Origin: Nocardiopsis eucommiae
GTDB taxonomy: Bacteria; Actinomycetota; Actinomycetes; Streptosporangiales; Streptosporangiaceae
Assembly: GCA_018388625.1 (NCBI GenBank)
Contig: CP074402.1
Span: 2,604,001-2,668,000 of the forward strand
DNA: 64,000 bases
Reading direction: 5' to 3'
Shown here in pieces: positions 48,238-59,055 of this stretch; within the stretch, counting starts at the first letter, position 1, and every line of letters begins with the position of its first letter. Below the pieces are notes generated by a model. It was not told the DNA's origin and did not search any database. It worked only from the letters and a program-made list of their open reading frames with translations. The position numbers and the translations under genes are program-made.

Positions 48238-48982
48238 CAGCGTCGCATCAGGGCGAAGACCCCCAGCCGAGGTACTCACGCATGTAGCGCGCGTAGCGCG
48301 CGGGCTCGGTCGAGAGCTCGGCCCGCACCTCGGGAGCCATCTCGTCCTGCGGGTTCCGGTCGAGCCAGCGGCGGAGGTTGAGCCACTGGGCCGCGCAGTA
48401 CCGGTCCCAGCTGTCCTGGTCGGCCAGCACCATCTCCACGACGTCGTAGCCGAGGTCGCCGAACTGCTCGATCAGTTCGTGCAGCAGCAGGAAGTCGGAC
48501 GGCCCGGTGGCGTGGCACCCCTCGGCCGTCTCCTGGTCCGGCGGGGTCCGGCGCCAGTAGGGCTCACCGATGAGCATCAGACCTCCGGGGCGCAGGCTCC
48601 GGCCGAGCAGCTCGGCCGTCCCGGCCACGCCGTCCCCGATCCAGGTGGCGCCTACGCAGGCGGCGACATCGACCGGTGGGTCCGTGACGTACCCGGTGGC
48701 GTCGCCGTGGACGAACTCGACCCGGTCAGTGACGCCGAGTTCGACGGCGCGGTCCCGGGCCTGTGCGGTGAAGACCGAGCTGACGTCCACGCCCGTCCCC
48801 GTGAACCCGAGGTCGCGCGCCCAGGTGCACAGCATCTCGCCCGACCCGCTGGCCAGGTCGAGCACTCGCGTCCCGGGAGGCAGGCGGAGCGCCTCGCCCA
48901 GCACGGCGAACTTGTGGGGCGTCAGCGGGTTGTGGATGCGGTGGCCGCTCTCGCGGATGGTGAAGATGCGGGGGAGGTCCAT
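48238..48982 (-). CDS. Class I SAM-dependent methyltransferase (one frame break at C terminus)
   Basis: About 247 residues; ATG 48982 begins MDLPRIFTIRESGHRIHNPL. SAM-binding motif I is VLDLASGSGEML, followed by GVDVSSVFTAQARDRAVEL and FVHGDATGY. The open frame ends at 48248 with GWGSSP. One extra G near 48262 gives GWGVFALMRR and a stop at 48238, as in related proteins. The substrate is unknown. No operon partner is evident. Confidence 0.82.
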
Positions 48983-49061
48983 GGTGACCGCCTTTCCGCC
49001 GGACTCCGTGCCCGACGAGGGAGAGACGGCCACCGTAGCCGCTGGGCCCCCGGAACCGTGG

Positions 49062-50063
49062 TCAGTCCTCCAGGGTTTCCTGGATGAGTGGGACGATCTC
49101 GTCCAGGGCGTGGTGGATGCCCAGGGTGGAGCCGCTGGAGAAGGCGTTGACCAGCTCCGGGTCGTCGAGGACGAGCAGGCGCCCGGCCTCGGCCGAGGGG
49201 ATGCCCTGGAGGACCGGGTCCTCGTCGAGGAAGGCGGCGGTATCGGCGTCACCGATCGGGAAGACCAGGGTGAGGTCGGCGTCCAGCTCCTCCACGAGCT
49301 CGGAGCTCAGGTCCGTGTAGAAGGCTCCGTCGGCCATCTCGACCAGCTCGGGCTTGTACTCGAAGCCCAGTTCCGTGAGGACGTCCACACGCGTGTCACC
49401 GGGCACGTAGGCCCCGTACTGGCCGTCGAAGTAGGCGCCCACGGCGATGGTGAGGTCGGCGAACCCGGCGTTCTCCGCGCGCAACTCCTCGAAGCGGCCC
49501 TCCAGCTCGGTGACCAGCTCCTCGCCGCGCTCCTCCTCGCCCACCACCTGGGCGACCTGGCGGGTCTGCTGCTGCCACGTCGTGCCGTAGGTGACCTCGA
49601 CCTCCGGCGGCGGGCCCACGACGGGCGCGACCGGGGAGAGGAGGTCGTGGCGCTCCTGGGAGTTGTCGGAGCGCGTGTCCAGGATGACGTCGGGCTCCAG
49701 GGAGGCGATCGCCTCGATGTTGGGCTCCATGGTGCCCAGCTGGGTGGGCTCGGAGTCGAGCAGGTCGGCGGCCCAGGGGCCCACACCGGCGCCGCCGTAG
49801 CCCTGCCAGTCGGCGACCCCCACCGGTTGCACGCCCAGGGCGAGCGCGGTCTCGGCGTCGGACCAGCCGAGCGCGGCCACGTTCTGGGGGCGGTCCGCGA
49901 TCTCCACGTCGCCGAAGAGCGTCTCGACGGTGACGGGGTAGCCTTCGGCGGCCTCGCCCGAGGGCTCGGAGGAGGTGCCGGGGCCACCGCAGGCGGAGAG
50001 CAGGACGGCGGACGCGGCGCCGACGGCGACCAGGCCGAGACGGGCGGACGGACCGGGGTTCAT
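49062..50063 (-). CDS. Iron-siderophore ABC transporter substrate-binding lipoprotein
   Basis: A 333-residue FhuD-type binding protein starting MNPGPSARLGLVAVGAASAV with lipobox LLSAC. Typical segments are IADRPQNVAALGWSDAETAL, SLEPDVILDTRSDNSQERHD and SGSTLGIHHALDEIVPLIQE. It has an iron box directly upstream (50086) and no permease on its own strand. It may feed the heterodimeric ABC transporter at 51275-54828, or a FecCD system elsewhere, such as the one at 5944. Confidence 0.86.
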   Translation of the reverse strand: MNPGPSARLGLVAVGAASAVLLSACGGPGTSSEPSGEAAEGYPVTVETLFGDVEIADRPQNVAALGWSDAETALALGVQPVGVADWQGYGGAGVGPWAADLLDSEPTQLGTMEPNIEAIASLEPDVILDTRSDNSQERHDLLSPVAPVVGPPPEVEVTYGTTWQQQTRQVAQVVGEEERGEELVTELEGRFEELRAENAGFADLTIAVGAYFDGQYGAYVPGDTRVDVLTELGFEYKPELVEMADGAFYTDLSSELVEELDADLTLVFPIGDADTAAFLDEDPVLQGIPSAEAGRLLVLDDPELVNAFSSGSTLGIHHALDEIVPLIQETLED

Positions 50064-50085
50064 GGGACCTCGCTGGCGAAGATGA

Positions 50086-50103
50086 GCTTAGCCTTGCCTA
50101 AGC
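50086..50103. promoter_or_regulatory. Iron box before the siderophore-binding protein
   Basis: GCTTAGCCTTGCCTAAGC, an inverted repeat with GCTTAG and CTAAGC arms, matches the DmdR/IdeR iron-box pattern. It is 23 bases upstream of the ATG at 50063. Confidence 0.75.
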
Positions 50104-50140
50104 CGGATTTCTCCAGGTTAGCGCGGCTTGGGGCTGGTGT

Positions 50141-50272
50141 GATCAGTGGGGGTGGGTTGGAGAGGTGCGGCACGCGTGGCCGGGGTCTGACCAGTGGGGT
50201 GGAGAGGCGCGGGACGTGTGGTTCGGGTGTGACCAGTGGGGTGGAGAGGCGCGGGACGCGTGGTCCGGGTGT
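50141..50272. repeat. Three-copy 42-base tandem repeat (minisatellite)
   Basis: Units start at 50141 (48 bases, with a six-base insertion), 50189 and 50231. The second and third differ at only a few positions and share GACCAGTGGGGTGGAGAGG. The block lies between the iron box at 50086 and the stop of the siderophore-interacting protein at 50275, in a stretch without a supported gene. A frame through it encodes Pro/Arg repeats, which I do not regard as a real protein. Confidence 0.7.
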
Positions 50273-50274
50273 GC

Positions 50275-51071
50275 TCAGTCGACCCCGGCCACGCCCGCGC
50301 GCCAGTAGCCCACGAAGGTGATGTCGTCCTTGGACACGGCGCGGTCGCGTACCAGGGCTCGACGCAGGCCGGTGGGCAGCGCGTTCTCTCCCGCGACCCA
50401 GCAGTAGGGGCGGCCCTCGGGCAGGTCCGCCGCGCTCACCGTCTCCAGGGCGAGACGGCCGGGGGTGGCGTGGGCGTCCTCGCGCGGCAGCCAGTGCACC
50501 TCCACTCCGGGCGGGGCGTTCAGCGGCCGGACGTCCCGGGGGAGGGGACCTCCAGGTAGACCTGGGCGCGCAGGTCGCGCGGGGCCTGTTCGACGATCGA
50601 CAGCAGGGCGGGCACCGCGCTCTCGTCACCGACCAGCAGGTGCCAGTCGGCCTCGGCCGGGGGTAGGTAGTAGATGCCCTCGGGGAACAGGCCCACCTCG
50701 TCGCCCTCACTGGCCGAGATCGCCCAGGTCGAGGCGGGGCCGCCGTCGCCGTGCGCCACGAACTCGATGTCCAGTTCCAGGGCCTCGGGGTCGAACCGGC
50801 GCATGGTGTAGTTGCGGACGTAGGGGCGCTCGTCGTCGCCCATTTCGCGGTACTGCGGGTACCAGCCGTCGTCCTCGGCGTCCGGCAGGACCAGCCGCTC
50901 CTGTCCGGGGCGGCGGAGGAAGACCCGCACGCACTGGTCCCGGCCGAGGAACTCGAACCGGGCCAGCTCGGGACCGCTGACGGTCACGGTGACGAAGTGG
51001 TCGGTGGTCCGCTCGGCGCGTACGACCCGGGCGCGGATCATCTGGCGGTGACGCGGGGGCTGGATACGCAA
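50275..51071 (-). CDS. Siderophore-interacting FAD protein, ferric-chelate reductase (one frame break)
   Basis: About 265 residues of the SIP (ViuB) family, which reduce ferric siderophores in the cytoplasm. FAD-binding residues are in YVRNYTMRRFDPEALELDI and GPASTWAISASEGDEVGLF; the NAD(P)-binding half has LVGDESAVPALLSIVEQAP and PYCWVAGENALPTGLRRALV. The break near 50545 is a single base. TTG 51071 is the chosen start; ATG 51041 is an alternative. It is divergent from the ABC transporter pair, with an iron box in the spacer. Confidence 0.84.
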
Positions 51072-51110
51072 GCGGGTGACCCTTCGCGGAGGAGAGTTGG
51101 CGGGTTGTGA

Positions 51111-51123
51111 GGTTAGGCTAACC
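51111..51123. promoter_or_regulatory. Iron box between the SIP gene and the ABC transporter operon
   Basis: GGTTAGGCTAACC is a perfect palindrome matching the DmdR/IdeR iron box. It sits 40 bases upstream of the SIP start and about 150 bases before the ABC gene, so it can govern both divergent units. Nothing else was recognised in 51072-51274. Confidence 0.8.
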
Positions 51124-51274
51124 AATATCATGGCCGCACGGCAATGCCCACATCAGCGACGAAGGGGGCATCCCATGGTCGGAGGGCGTGTGCGCGATGA
51201 CTACGCTGGGCCAGTCGAGACGACCCTCGGTCCCCTCTCACCTCCACGTCCCTCAGCCCGAACGGAGTCGCCCC

Positions 51275-53021
51275 GTGACCGCGGCCCCAGCCAACGCCAC
51301 CCCGGCCGCCGCCGAACCGGTCCCCGCCACCGCGAAGGAACTGCGCTCACGCACCCTGCGCCGCCACCGGGGAAGGGTGACCCTCGGCGTCCTCCTGCTC
51401 TCCCTCCACCAGGTCTGCGAAGTCCTCGTCCCGGTCGCCATCGGCCTCACCATCGACCTCGCCGTCTCCACCGGTGACCTCACCGCGCTGCTGTGGTGCG
51501 TGGGAGGCCTGGCCCTGCTCTTCACCTGCCTGGCCCTGGCCTACCGCTCCGGTGCCCGTCTCACCCTGAGCTCCGTCGAGCGCGAGGCCCACCTGCTGCG
51601 CCTGGAGTCCGCCCGCCGGGTCCTGCGCCCCCGGGGCGAGCGGAGCGGCCTGCGCTCCGGCGAGGTCCTGGCCGTGGCCACCTCCGACGCCGAACAGGCC
51701 GCCTCCTACGTACGCGCGTGGGCCATGGGCATCGCCCAGGTCACCGCGATCGCCGTCACCACCGTGGTCCTGCTCACCATCAACCTCCCCTCGGCCTCGG
51801 CGTGCTCGTCGGCGTCCCGGTGATGCTCCTCCTGCTGCGGATCCCCGCCGCCCGCATCACCCGCCGGACCGAGGCCAAACAGGCCACCGCCGCCCGCGCC
51901 ACCGCGATGGCCACCGACCTCGTCGGCGGCCTGCGCGTGCTCATGGGCATCGGCGCCCGGCACAACGCCGCGCTGCGCTACCACCGGGTCAGCGACACCG
52001 CCCTGACCGCCTCCGTGGGCGCCGCGCCACCAACGGCCTCTACAAGGGCCTGGTCACCGCCACCGGGGCGGTGTTCCTGGCCTGCGTCGCGGGAACCGCC
52101 GGGTGGATGGCGCTCCAGGGGCACCTGACCATCGGCGAACTCGTCATCGTGGTCGGCCTCGCCCAGTTCCTCGCCGAACCCGTCCAGGCGCTCGGCCTGG
52201 TCGGTCAGATGTTCGCGATCGCCCGTGCCTCCGCCCAGCGCGTGGTCCGCCTCCTCAACGCGCCCGACGCCGTCAGCCCCGGCGACCGGATCCTGCCGGA
52301 CACGCTCCCCGAGGTCCCCCACGCGGTGGAGCTCCGGGGCGTCACCCACCGCACGCTCGACGGGGTCGACCTGACCCTGGCCCAGGGCGAGCTGGTCGCC
52401 GTGCTCACCACCGACCCCCGCGACGCCGAGGCCCTCGTGGACCTCCTCGCCGGACGGGCCGAGGGTGCCGCGGGGACCACCCTCGTGGGAGGCGTTCCGG
52501 TCACCGAACTCGACCTGACGTCGCTGCGCCGCACCGTCCTGGTGGAGGAGCACGGCAGCGTCCTGTTCGAGGGCACGCTCCGCTCCAACCTCACCGTCGG
52601 CCGGGCCGACGACCACGCCCTGTCCGCCGCGCTGACGGCGGCAGCCGCCGAGGACCTGGTGACCGGCCACCCCGACGGACTCGACCGATCCGTCACCGAC
52701 CGCGCCGCCAACCTCTCGGGCGGCCAGCGCCAGCGCGTCGCCCTGGCCCGCGCACTGGTCGCGGACCCGCCCGTGCTGGTCCTCCACGACCCCACCACGG
52801 CGGTCGACGCCGTCACGGAGGCGGCCATCGCCCAGGGCACCGCCGACCTGCGCGCCCGGAGGTCACCCGGAGGCGCCACCCTGGTCATCGCCAGCAGCCC
52901 CGCGCTGCTGGCCCGCGCCGACCGCGTGGTGGTCCTGCGGGAGGGCCGGGTGCACGCCGAGGGCACCCACGCACGACTGGCCGAGGACGACCCCCACTAC
53001 CGTGAGGCGGTGCTGCGTTGA
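51275..53021 (+). CDS. ABC transporter half, exporter fold, degenerate ATP site (two frame breaks)
   Basis: About 580 residues. Six membrane spans (for example GVLLLSLHQVCEVLVPVAIG) are followed by a nucleotide-binding domain. Breaks near 51795 and 52025 are single bases. Where Walker A belongs the sequence is LVAVLTTDPRDAEALVDLLA, with no GxxGxGKS. Walker B is LVLHDPTTAVDAV, lacking the usual DE. The signature NLSGGQRQRVALARALV is intact. GTG 51275 follows GGAG. It must pair with the next gene, whose defects are complementary. Iron box, SIP and siderophore-binding protein next door suggest ferric-siderophore import of the IrtAB/YbtPQ kind. Confidence 0.8.
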
Positions 53022-54828
53022 GCACGGAACCCATCACCAGGCCCGAGCCCCCGGAGGCCGAACCCCAGGCCGCCCCGGTCGCGCCCGGACCCGAACTCCT
53101 GCCCACCGCCAACGCACGGCGCACCTGGGCCGTCCTCGGTGACGGCCTCAGGTCCGTTCCCTGGGCCACCGCCCTGGCCCTGCTCACCGTCCTCGGGGGC
53201 AGTACCGCCGGACTCGTCGCCCCGTGGGTGCTCGGGTCGATGGTCGACGACATCTCGGCGGGAGCGGGCCTGGACGCGATCCTGCGCTCGGCCGGGCTCA
53301 TCGCCGGCGCGGCCGTGGTCGGGGGACTCCTGGCGGGGCTCGGCGCCTGGCAGGTCAGCCGGGTCGGGGAGACCGTCCTCGCCCGGCTGCGCGAACGCGT
53401 GATGGAACGGGTCCTGCACATGCCCGCCGCTCGGCTGGAGCGGGTCCGCATCGGTGACCTGCTCTCCCGGGTCGGTGACGACGTCGCCGTGGTCACCAAC
53501 GCCATCGCGCGCAACGGCCCGGAGGTCGTCACCGCCCTGGCCATGGTCGTACTCACCACGGTGGGGATGGCCGCCCTGGACTGGCGTCTCGGCCTGGCCG
53601 GACTCGCGGCGCTGCCCTTCTACGTGTGGGCGGTGCGCTGGTACATGCCCCGCTCGGGCCCCTACTACGCGCGCGAACGTGTCGCCATGGGAGAGCGCTC
53701 GCACGCGCTCATGGGTGCCCTGCGCGGCCGGGGCACCGTCCGCGCCTACCGCCTGGAGGAGGAGCACGAACAGGTCATCGCGGACCGCTCCCGCACGGCG
53801 ATGCGACTCACCATCGACGTGTTCTACCTCTTCACGAGGCTCGGCGCGCGCATGAACGGTTCGGAGTTCGTCGGGCTGGGCGCCGTCCTGGTCGTGGGCT
53901 TCTTCCTGGTGCGCGGCGACCTCGCCACCGTCGGCATGGTCACCGCCGCCGCCCTGTTCTTCCACCGGCTCTTCGGCCCGATCGGGTTCCTGGTGATGAA
54001 CTTCAACGACGTCCAACAGGCCGGGGCGAGCCTGGCCCGGCTGGCCGGGGTCATCGACCTGCCCGTGGCCGACGACCCGCGCGCGGAGGAGGGCCCGGCC
54101 GGTTCCTCCCTGCGCGTGGAGGCGGTCAGCCACGCCTACGCGCCGGGAGCGCCCAGGGCGCTGGACGGGGTGACCCTCGGTGTCGCGGCGGGGAGCGGGT
54201 CGCGCTCGTGGGCGCCAGCGGGGCGGGCAAGACCACCCTGGCCGCCGTGGTCAGCGGACTGCGGGCCCCCTCCTCCGGAACGGTGCTCCTGGGCGGGGTG
54301 CCGCTGGACGAACTCGGGGAGGCGCGCGTGCGCGAGCACGTCTTCCTGGTCAGCCAGGAGACCCACGTGTTCGCGGGGACCCTCCTGGACGACCTGCGCC
54401 TGGCTCGCGCCGGGGCCGACCCCGGCGAAGTGGAGAGCGCGCTGGAGACCGTGGGCGCCCTCGACTGGGTGCGCGCGCTCCCGGAGGGCCTGGAGACGGT
54501 CGTCGGTGAGGGCGGGCACGCGCTCACCGCCGAGCAGGCCCAGCACCTGGCCCTGGCCCGCCTGGTCCTGGCCGACCCGGACCTGGCGGTGCTCGACGAG
54601 GCCACCGCCGAGGCGGGCAGCTCGGGCGCGCGCCGTCTGGAGAGCGCGGCGGTCGCCGCCACGAAGGGCCGGACCACCCTGGTGGTCGCGCACCGCCTCA
54701 CCCAGGCCCAGACCGCCGACCGCGTCGTCGTCATGGACCAGGGCCGGATCGTGGAGGAGGGCACCCACGACCAGCTCGTCGCGGACGGCGGCCGCTACGC
54801 GCGGCTCTGGCACAGCTGGCAGGGCTGA
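53018..54828 (+). CDS. ABC transporter half, exporter fold, degenerate signature (one frame break)
   Basis: About 603 residues; the start overlaps the previous gene (GTTGAGC, TTG or the following codon). Six spans include TALALLTVLGGSTAGLVAPW and GLGAVLVVGFFLVRGDLATV. After correction near 54190, Walker A is LVGASGAGKTTLAAVVSGL and Walker B is LAVLDEATAEAGSS, with a switch His in VVAHRLTQA. The signature is replaced by ALTAEQAQHLALARLVL, with no LSGGQ. Together with its partner it can form only one canonical ATP site. Confidence 0.82.
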
Positions 54829-54847
54829 CCCTCCAACGGTCACCAGA

Positions 54848-54879
54848 GAGGGGGCGTCCACCCGCGTGGACGTCCCCTC
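54848..54879. terminator. Terminator after the ABC transporter pair
   Basis: GAGGGGGCGTCCAC (54848-54861) pairs with GTGGACGTCCCCTC (54866-54879) around a four-base loop, 19 bases past the stop. A stretch with relatively AT-rich promoter-like sequence (about 54940-54971) then precedes the GntR gene. Confidence 0.65.
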
Positions 54880-54981
54880 CTGCGTGCCTGGTCCCCGTGT
54901 GATGCTCCGAACAGGGGATTCCGGCCGTGGAGGGGCTGGTGTACAACTAGTATCTATGTCGTATCCAACTTGGGGGGTCCA

Positions 54982-55665
54982 GTGAGCGCGAGTGGCGTCG
55001 GCGGGCGGGAACCGGTGGTCGCGGCCGCCACGGAGCCGGAGTCGGCGGCGGGACGCGCCTACACCGTCGTTCGGAACCGGATCCTCGACGGTGAGTTCGA
55101 GGGCGGCAGCATGCTCAGCGAGGGCCGGATCGCCACCGAACTGGGCATGAGCCGCACCCCGGTGCGCGAGGCCTTCCTCCAGCTCCAGGCAGAGGGGTGG
55201 ATGCGCCTCTACCCCAAGCGCGGGGCCATGGTGCGCCCGGTTCCGCCGCACGAGTTCCGCGAGGTCCTCCAGGCCCGCCAGATCATCGAGTCCGCGGCGG
55301 TCCGCACCGTGTGCGCCTCCCGTGGCGGCTCCGAGCGGCTGGTGCGGCGTCTGCGCGAGGTGACCGAGGACCAGCGTCGCGCCTGGGAGGAGGACGACCT
55401 CGCCGCCTTCACCCGGGCCGACGTCGAGTTCCACCGGGAGGTGGTCGCCGCGGGCGGCAACTCGATCCTCCAGGGCTTCCACCAGCTCCTCCAGGACCGC
55501 CACCGTCGCATGACCACGCAGTCGATCAGCGACGACACCACCCGGGCCGAGCTCGTGCTCGACCAGCACGCCGGGCTGGCCCGCCTCATCGAGGAGGGAG
55601 ACCCCGAGGGCTTCGCCCGAGCCACCGCCGAGCACCTCAACGACGTCCACGGCTTCACCGTCTGA
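54982..55665 (+). CDS. GntR-family (FadR/FCD type) regulator
   Basis: A 227-residue protein; GTG 54982 follows GGGGGG. The winged helix-turn-helix reads LSEGRIATELGMSRTPVREA and LYPKRGAMVRPVPPHEF, and the FCD domain has VLQARQIIESAAVR, ADVEFHREVVAAGGNS and LDQHAGLARLIEEGDPEGFA. It is 64 bases upstream of an MFS gene, which it probably controls. The effector is unknown. Confidence 0.86.
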   Translation: MSASGVGGREPVVAAATEPESAAGRAYTVVRNRILDGEFEGGSMLSEGRIATELGMSRTPVREAFLQLQAEGWMRLYPKRGAMVRPVPPHEFREVLQARQIIESAAVRTVCASRGGSERLVRRLREVTEDQRRAWEEDDLAAFTRADVEFHREVVAAGGNSILQGFHQLLQDRHRRMTTQSISDDTTRAELVLDQHAGLARLIEEGDPEGFARATAEHLNDVHGFTV

Positions 55666-55729
55666 CCCCCACACCACCCGCCCCCGCGCCCCCTTCCCTG
55701 ACCCCGAACCTGAGAAGGAAGCCCGACCC

Positions 55730-56982
55730 ATGGCCACGATCGAGGCCCACAGACCACGCGCGGACGCACCGTCCAGGAGCGGGCGCCGCCGGACCCTGCC
55801 CGGGTGGCTCGCCGTGTGCGGCACCCTCTTCGCCGTCGCGTGGGGCGGCAACGAGTTCACCCCGCTGCTGGTCATGTACCGCCTGGACAGCGGTATGAGC
55901 GTGCAGATCGTCAACATCCTGCTCGGCGCCTACGTGCTGGGCATCGTGCCCGCCCTCCTCGTGGGCGGGCCGCTCTCCGACCGCCACGGGCGCCGCCCCC
56001 TGATGTTCCCCGCACCGGTCCTGTGCGTGATCGGCAGCGGTCTGCTGGCCCTGGGGTCCGACTCGGTCGCCCTGCTGTTCGCCGGGCGCGTCTTCTCCGG
56101 AATGGCGCTCGGCCTCGTGATGGCGGTGGGCACCAGCTGGGTCAAGGAGCTGTCCCAGCCGCCCCACGACCTCCGTGCCACGGCCGGGGCCGGGGCGGCG
56201 CGCGCCTCGCTCGCGCTCACCCTCGGCTTCCTCCTCGGCGCCGTGGTCGCGGCCGCCATCGCCCAGTTCGCTCCGATGTCCGCCGTCCTGCCCTACGCCG
56301 TGAACATCGTGATCACGGTGCTGCTCGCGGCGGCCCTGCTCCGGGCTCCGGAGACCCACGGGCGGGGGACGGTACCCGGCAGGCTCCTGGACGACCTGCG
56401 GGTCCCGGCCGCGCTGCACCGCCGGTTCCTGCTGGTGGTCGTCCCCATGGCACCGTGGATCTTCGGAACGTCCGCCAGCGCCTACGCGATCCTGCCCAAC
56501 CTGCTCGCCCCCGGGTCCCCGGCTACGAGGTCGGCTTCTCGGGGCTGCTGTGCATGGTGGCGCTGGCCAGCGGCGTCCTCAGCCAGCAGGTGGCCAAGCG
56601 CGTCGACAGCCCGCACTCCTCACGCGCGGTCGCGGCGGCGCTGGCCACGGCGGCCGTCGGCATGGCCCTGGCGGTGTGGGCCTCGGCCGTCCTCACGATC
56701 CCGGCCGCGCTGGTGGCGGCCGCCGTGCTGGGCGCGGCCTACGGCCTGTTGCTGGTGTCCGGCCTCCAGGAGGTCCAGCGCATCGCGGGACCCGACCGTC
56801 TGGCCGGGCTGACCGCCGTCTACTACTCGCTGGCCTACCTGGGGTTCTTCGTCCCCGCCGCGCTGGCGGCGCTGACCGGCTGGTTCGGCTACCCGACCAT
56901 GTTCGCGGTCGGCACGGGCCTCGCGCTGTTGTGCGTCCTGGCCGTCACCCTGTCCTGGCGACGCCACCTGCCCGCGCGCTGA
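55730..56982 (+). CDS. MFS transporter (one frame break)
   Basis: About 417 residues with twelve spans: WLAVCGTLFAVAWGGNEFTP, motif A VGGPLSDRHGRRPLMFPAPV, and after a correction near 56520 GYEVGFSGLLCMVALASGVL and ALTGWFGYPTMFAVGTGLAL. It is a major-facilitator permease under the GntR regulator immediately upstream, so it may be an inducible efflux or uptake system. The substrate is unknown. It converges on the lipoprotein gene that ends at 56987, leaving only four bases between stops. Confidence 0.82.
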
Positions 56983-56986
56983 CCCC

Positions 56987-57507
56987 TCAGCACTCCGGCG
57001 GGAACTCGTCGGTGCCCACCAGGGCTGCCTCGCCGCTGGTGTGCGTGCCCAGGTACAGGCCGTCGTCGGCGGCGAGGAGCTCGGTCTCGAACGCCAGCGT
57101 GGCGATGTCGTGCTCGGCGTCCTCCTCCAACCCGGCGGCGGAGGTCACCCCCAGGGTGTACACGGTCTCCGAGGAGGCGGGCACCACCCGGTAGGCCGGG
57201 GCGCCGTCCGTGTCGGTGATGGTCCAGTCCTCGCCGGGCGCGGCCAGGTCCACCTCGACCTGGTCGCCCTCGAACTCACGGTTGGCGTTCAGCCGCCACC
57301 CGTGCTCCTCCGAGGTCAGGTCGATCCGGGCGGGCGGGCTGTCACCGCACCAGGACACCAGCACGACGGGGAACTGGTGGCGCGCGGAGAAGTGTCCGGT
57401 GGCGACGGCGCCCACCGCCCCGCCGTCGGGCGCGCAGGCCGACAGGAGCAGACAGGCCGGGGGAGGAGCGCCAGGTGTCGGAGGGCGGCTCGGTCGAGGA
57501 CTGACAT
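56987..57507 (-). CDS. Hypothetical lipoprotein (one frame break)
   Basis: About 173 residues of no recognised family. ATG 57507 begins MSVLDRAALRHLALLPRP, and one base added near 57455 joins it to LLLSACAPDGG, giving a lipoprotein signal. The mature part is beta-rich (FPVVLVSWCGDSPPARIDLT, RLNANREFEGDQVEVDLA, DDGLYLGTHTSGEAALVG) with a C-terminal Cys. It is probably anchored on the outer face of the membrane. No functional clue comes from neighbours. Confidence 0.6.
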
Positions 57508-57787
57508 GCCGCGATTGTGCCAACCTCTGTCGCGTGCCGTGGGGCGTGCCACGCGGTCCGGCGCGGGGCGGACGAGATCACCACAGGTCACGTCGGGCGC
57601 ACCGGAAATCCCGAGCACGGTGCCGCTTCGGCGTGTCTCGTCGGCCCGGGTGCGTCTCCGATTCGTGACACGTCCCGCCCTTGACCTACGTCGCCGGGGT
57701 TGCGAAGGATGGCGACGTCGGTTTTCGGTGACATGTGACACATGGGGCGGTTCGTCGCCGCGGGACGGGTCGGCCGCCCGGAGAGGT

Positions 57788-59055
57788 ATGCGTATGCGTT
57801 CACGGCGGTGGTCGATCGCGGCCGCGGGACTGGGGCTGACGCTCACGGCCACGGCGTGCGGGGGCGGCGGAGGCGGCGCCGGAGACCAGGTCGAGGTGTT
57901 CTCCTGGTGGACCGGGGGCGGCGAGGAGGCCGGACTGAACGCCCTCATCGAACGCTTCGAGGAGCAGAACGAGGGGATCGAGTTCGTCAACGCCGCCGTG
58001 GCCGGGGGTCGGGTACCAACGCCCAGGCCGTGCTGGAGGGTCGGCTCCAGAGCCAGGACCCGCCGGACTCCTTCCAGGGACACGCGGGTGCCTCCCTCCA
58101 GGACTACGTGGAGGCGGGTTACCTGGCTCCGCTGGACGACTTCTTCGACGAGCAGGGGCTGCGCGAGGCCTACCCCGACCAGCTGGTCGAACAGATCTCC
58201 TACGAGGACAGCGTCTACTCGGTCCCGGTGAACATCCACCGGTCCAACGTGATGTGGTTCAACCCCGGGCTGTTGGAGGAGGCCGGGGTGGACGGGCCCC
58301 CGGAGACCCTGGACGAGCTGGTCGAGGCGTTGGAGGCCGTGGACGCCGAGACCGACGCGATCCCCATGGCGGTGGGCGCCCAGTGGACCGTCGACCACCT
58401 GCTGGAGTCGGTGCTGCTGGGGTCTCTCGGCACCGACGCCTACAACGCCCTGTGGGAGCCGGGGGCCGACTGGGACACACCGGAGGTCGCCGAGGCGCTC
58501 GGGACCTTCGAGACGATCATGTCCCACACGCAGGAGGAGTCGGCCGCAGAGGACTGGCAGGAGGCCTCACGCCGGGTCTCCGAGGGCGAGGCCGCCTTCA
58601 ACATCATGGGTGACTGGGCCGCCGGGTACTTCGACGAACTGGGAGCGCTCCCCCAGGAGGACTACGACTGGGCGCCCTCTCCCGGGACGGACGGCACCTA
58701 CATGTGGCTGTCGGACAGCTTCACCCTCCCGGCGGGCGCCCCCAACGAGGAGAACGCCCGCGCCTGGCTCGCACTGGTCGCCAGCCAGGAGGGCCAGGAC
58801 CTGTTCAACCCCCTCAAGGGCTCCATCCCGGCGCGTTCCGACGCGGACCCGGCCCGGTACGCGGACAGTCCCTACCTGGAGTCCGCCCTGGCCGAGTGGC
58901 AGGCGGGGCCGGAGCTGGCGGGGTCGTTCTGGCACGGCGTGACCGTGGGCAACCGGTGGAAGAACGACATCGACACCGCCGTCGGCCTCTACCTCCAGAA
59001 CGAGGACCTGGAAGCGCTCAACGCGGCCCTGCACGAGGCCGCGCAGTCCGAATGA
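57788..59055 (+). CDS. Sugar ABC transporter substrate-binding lipoprotein (one frame break)
   Basis: About 423 residues of the family-1 (MalE-like) type. ATG 57788 follows GGAGAGG; the signal is SRRWSIAAAGLGLTLTATAC. A one-base correction near 58010 joins FVNAAVAG to GTNAQAVLEGRLQSQDPPDS. Later segments are YSVPVNIHRSNVMWFNPGLL and AAFNIMGDWAAGYFDELGAL. It is the first gene of a binding protein and two-permease operon without its own ATPase. The 280-base spacer 57508-57787 contains GTGACATGTGACAC near 57728 but no gene. Confidence 0.84.

Noticed and set aside
50060..50710. Proline/arginine-repeat protein extending past the SIP gene
   Set aside because: It translates the minisatellite and an out-of-frame part of the SIP gene; correcting one base near 50545 gives the normal SIP C terminus ending at 50275.
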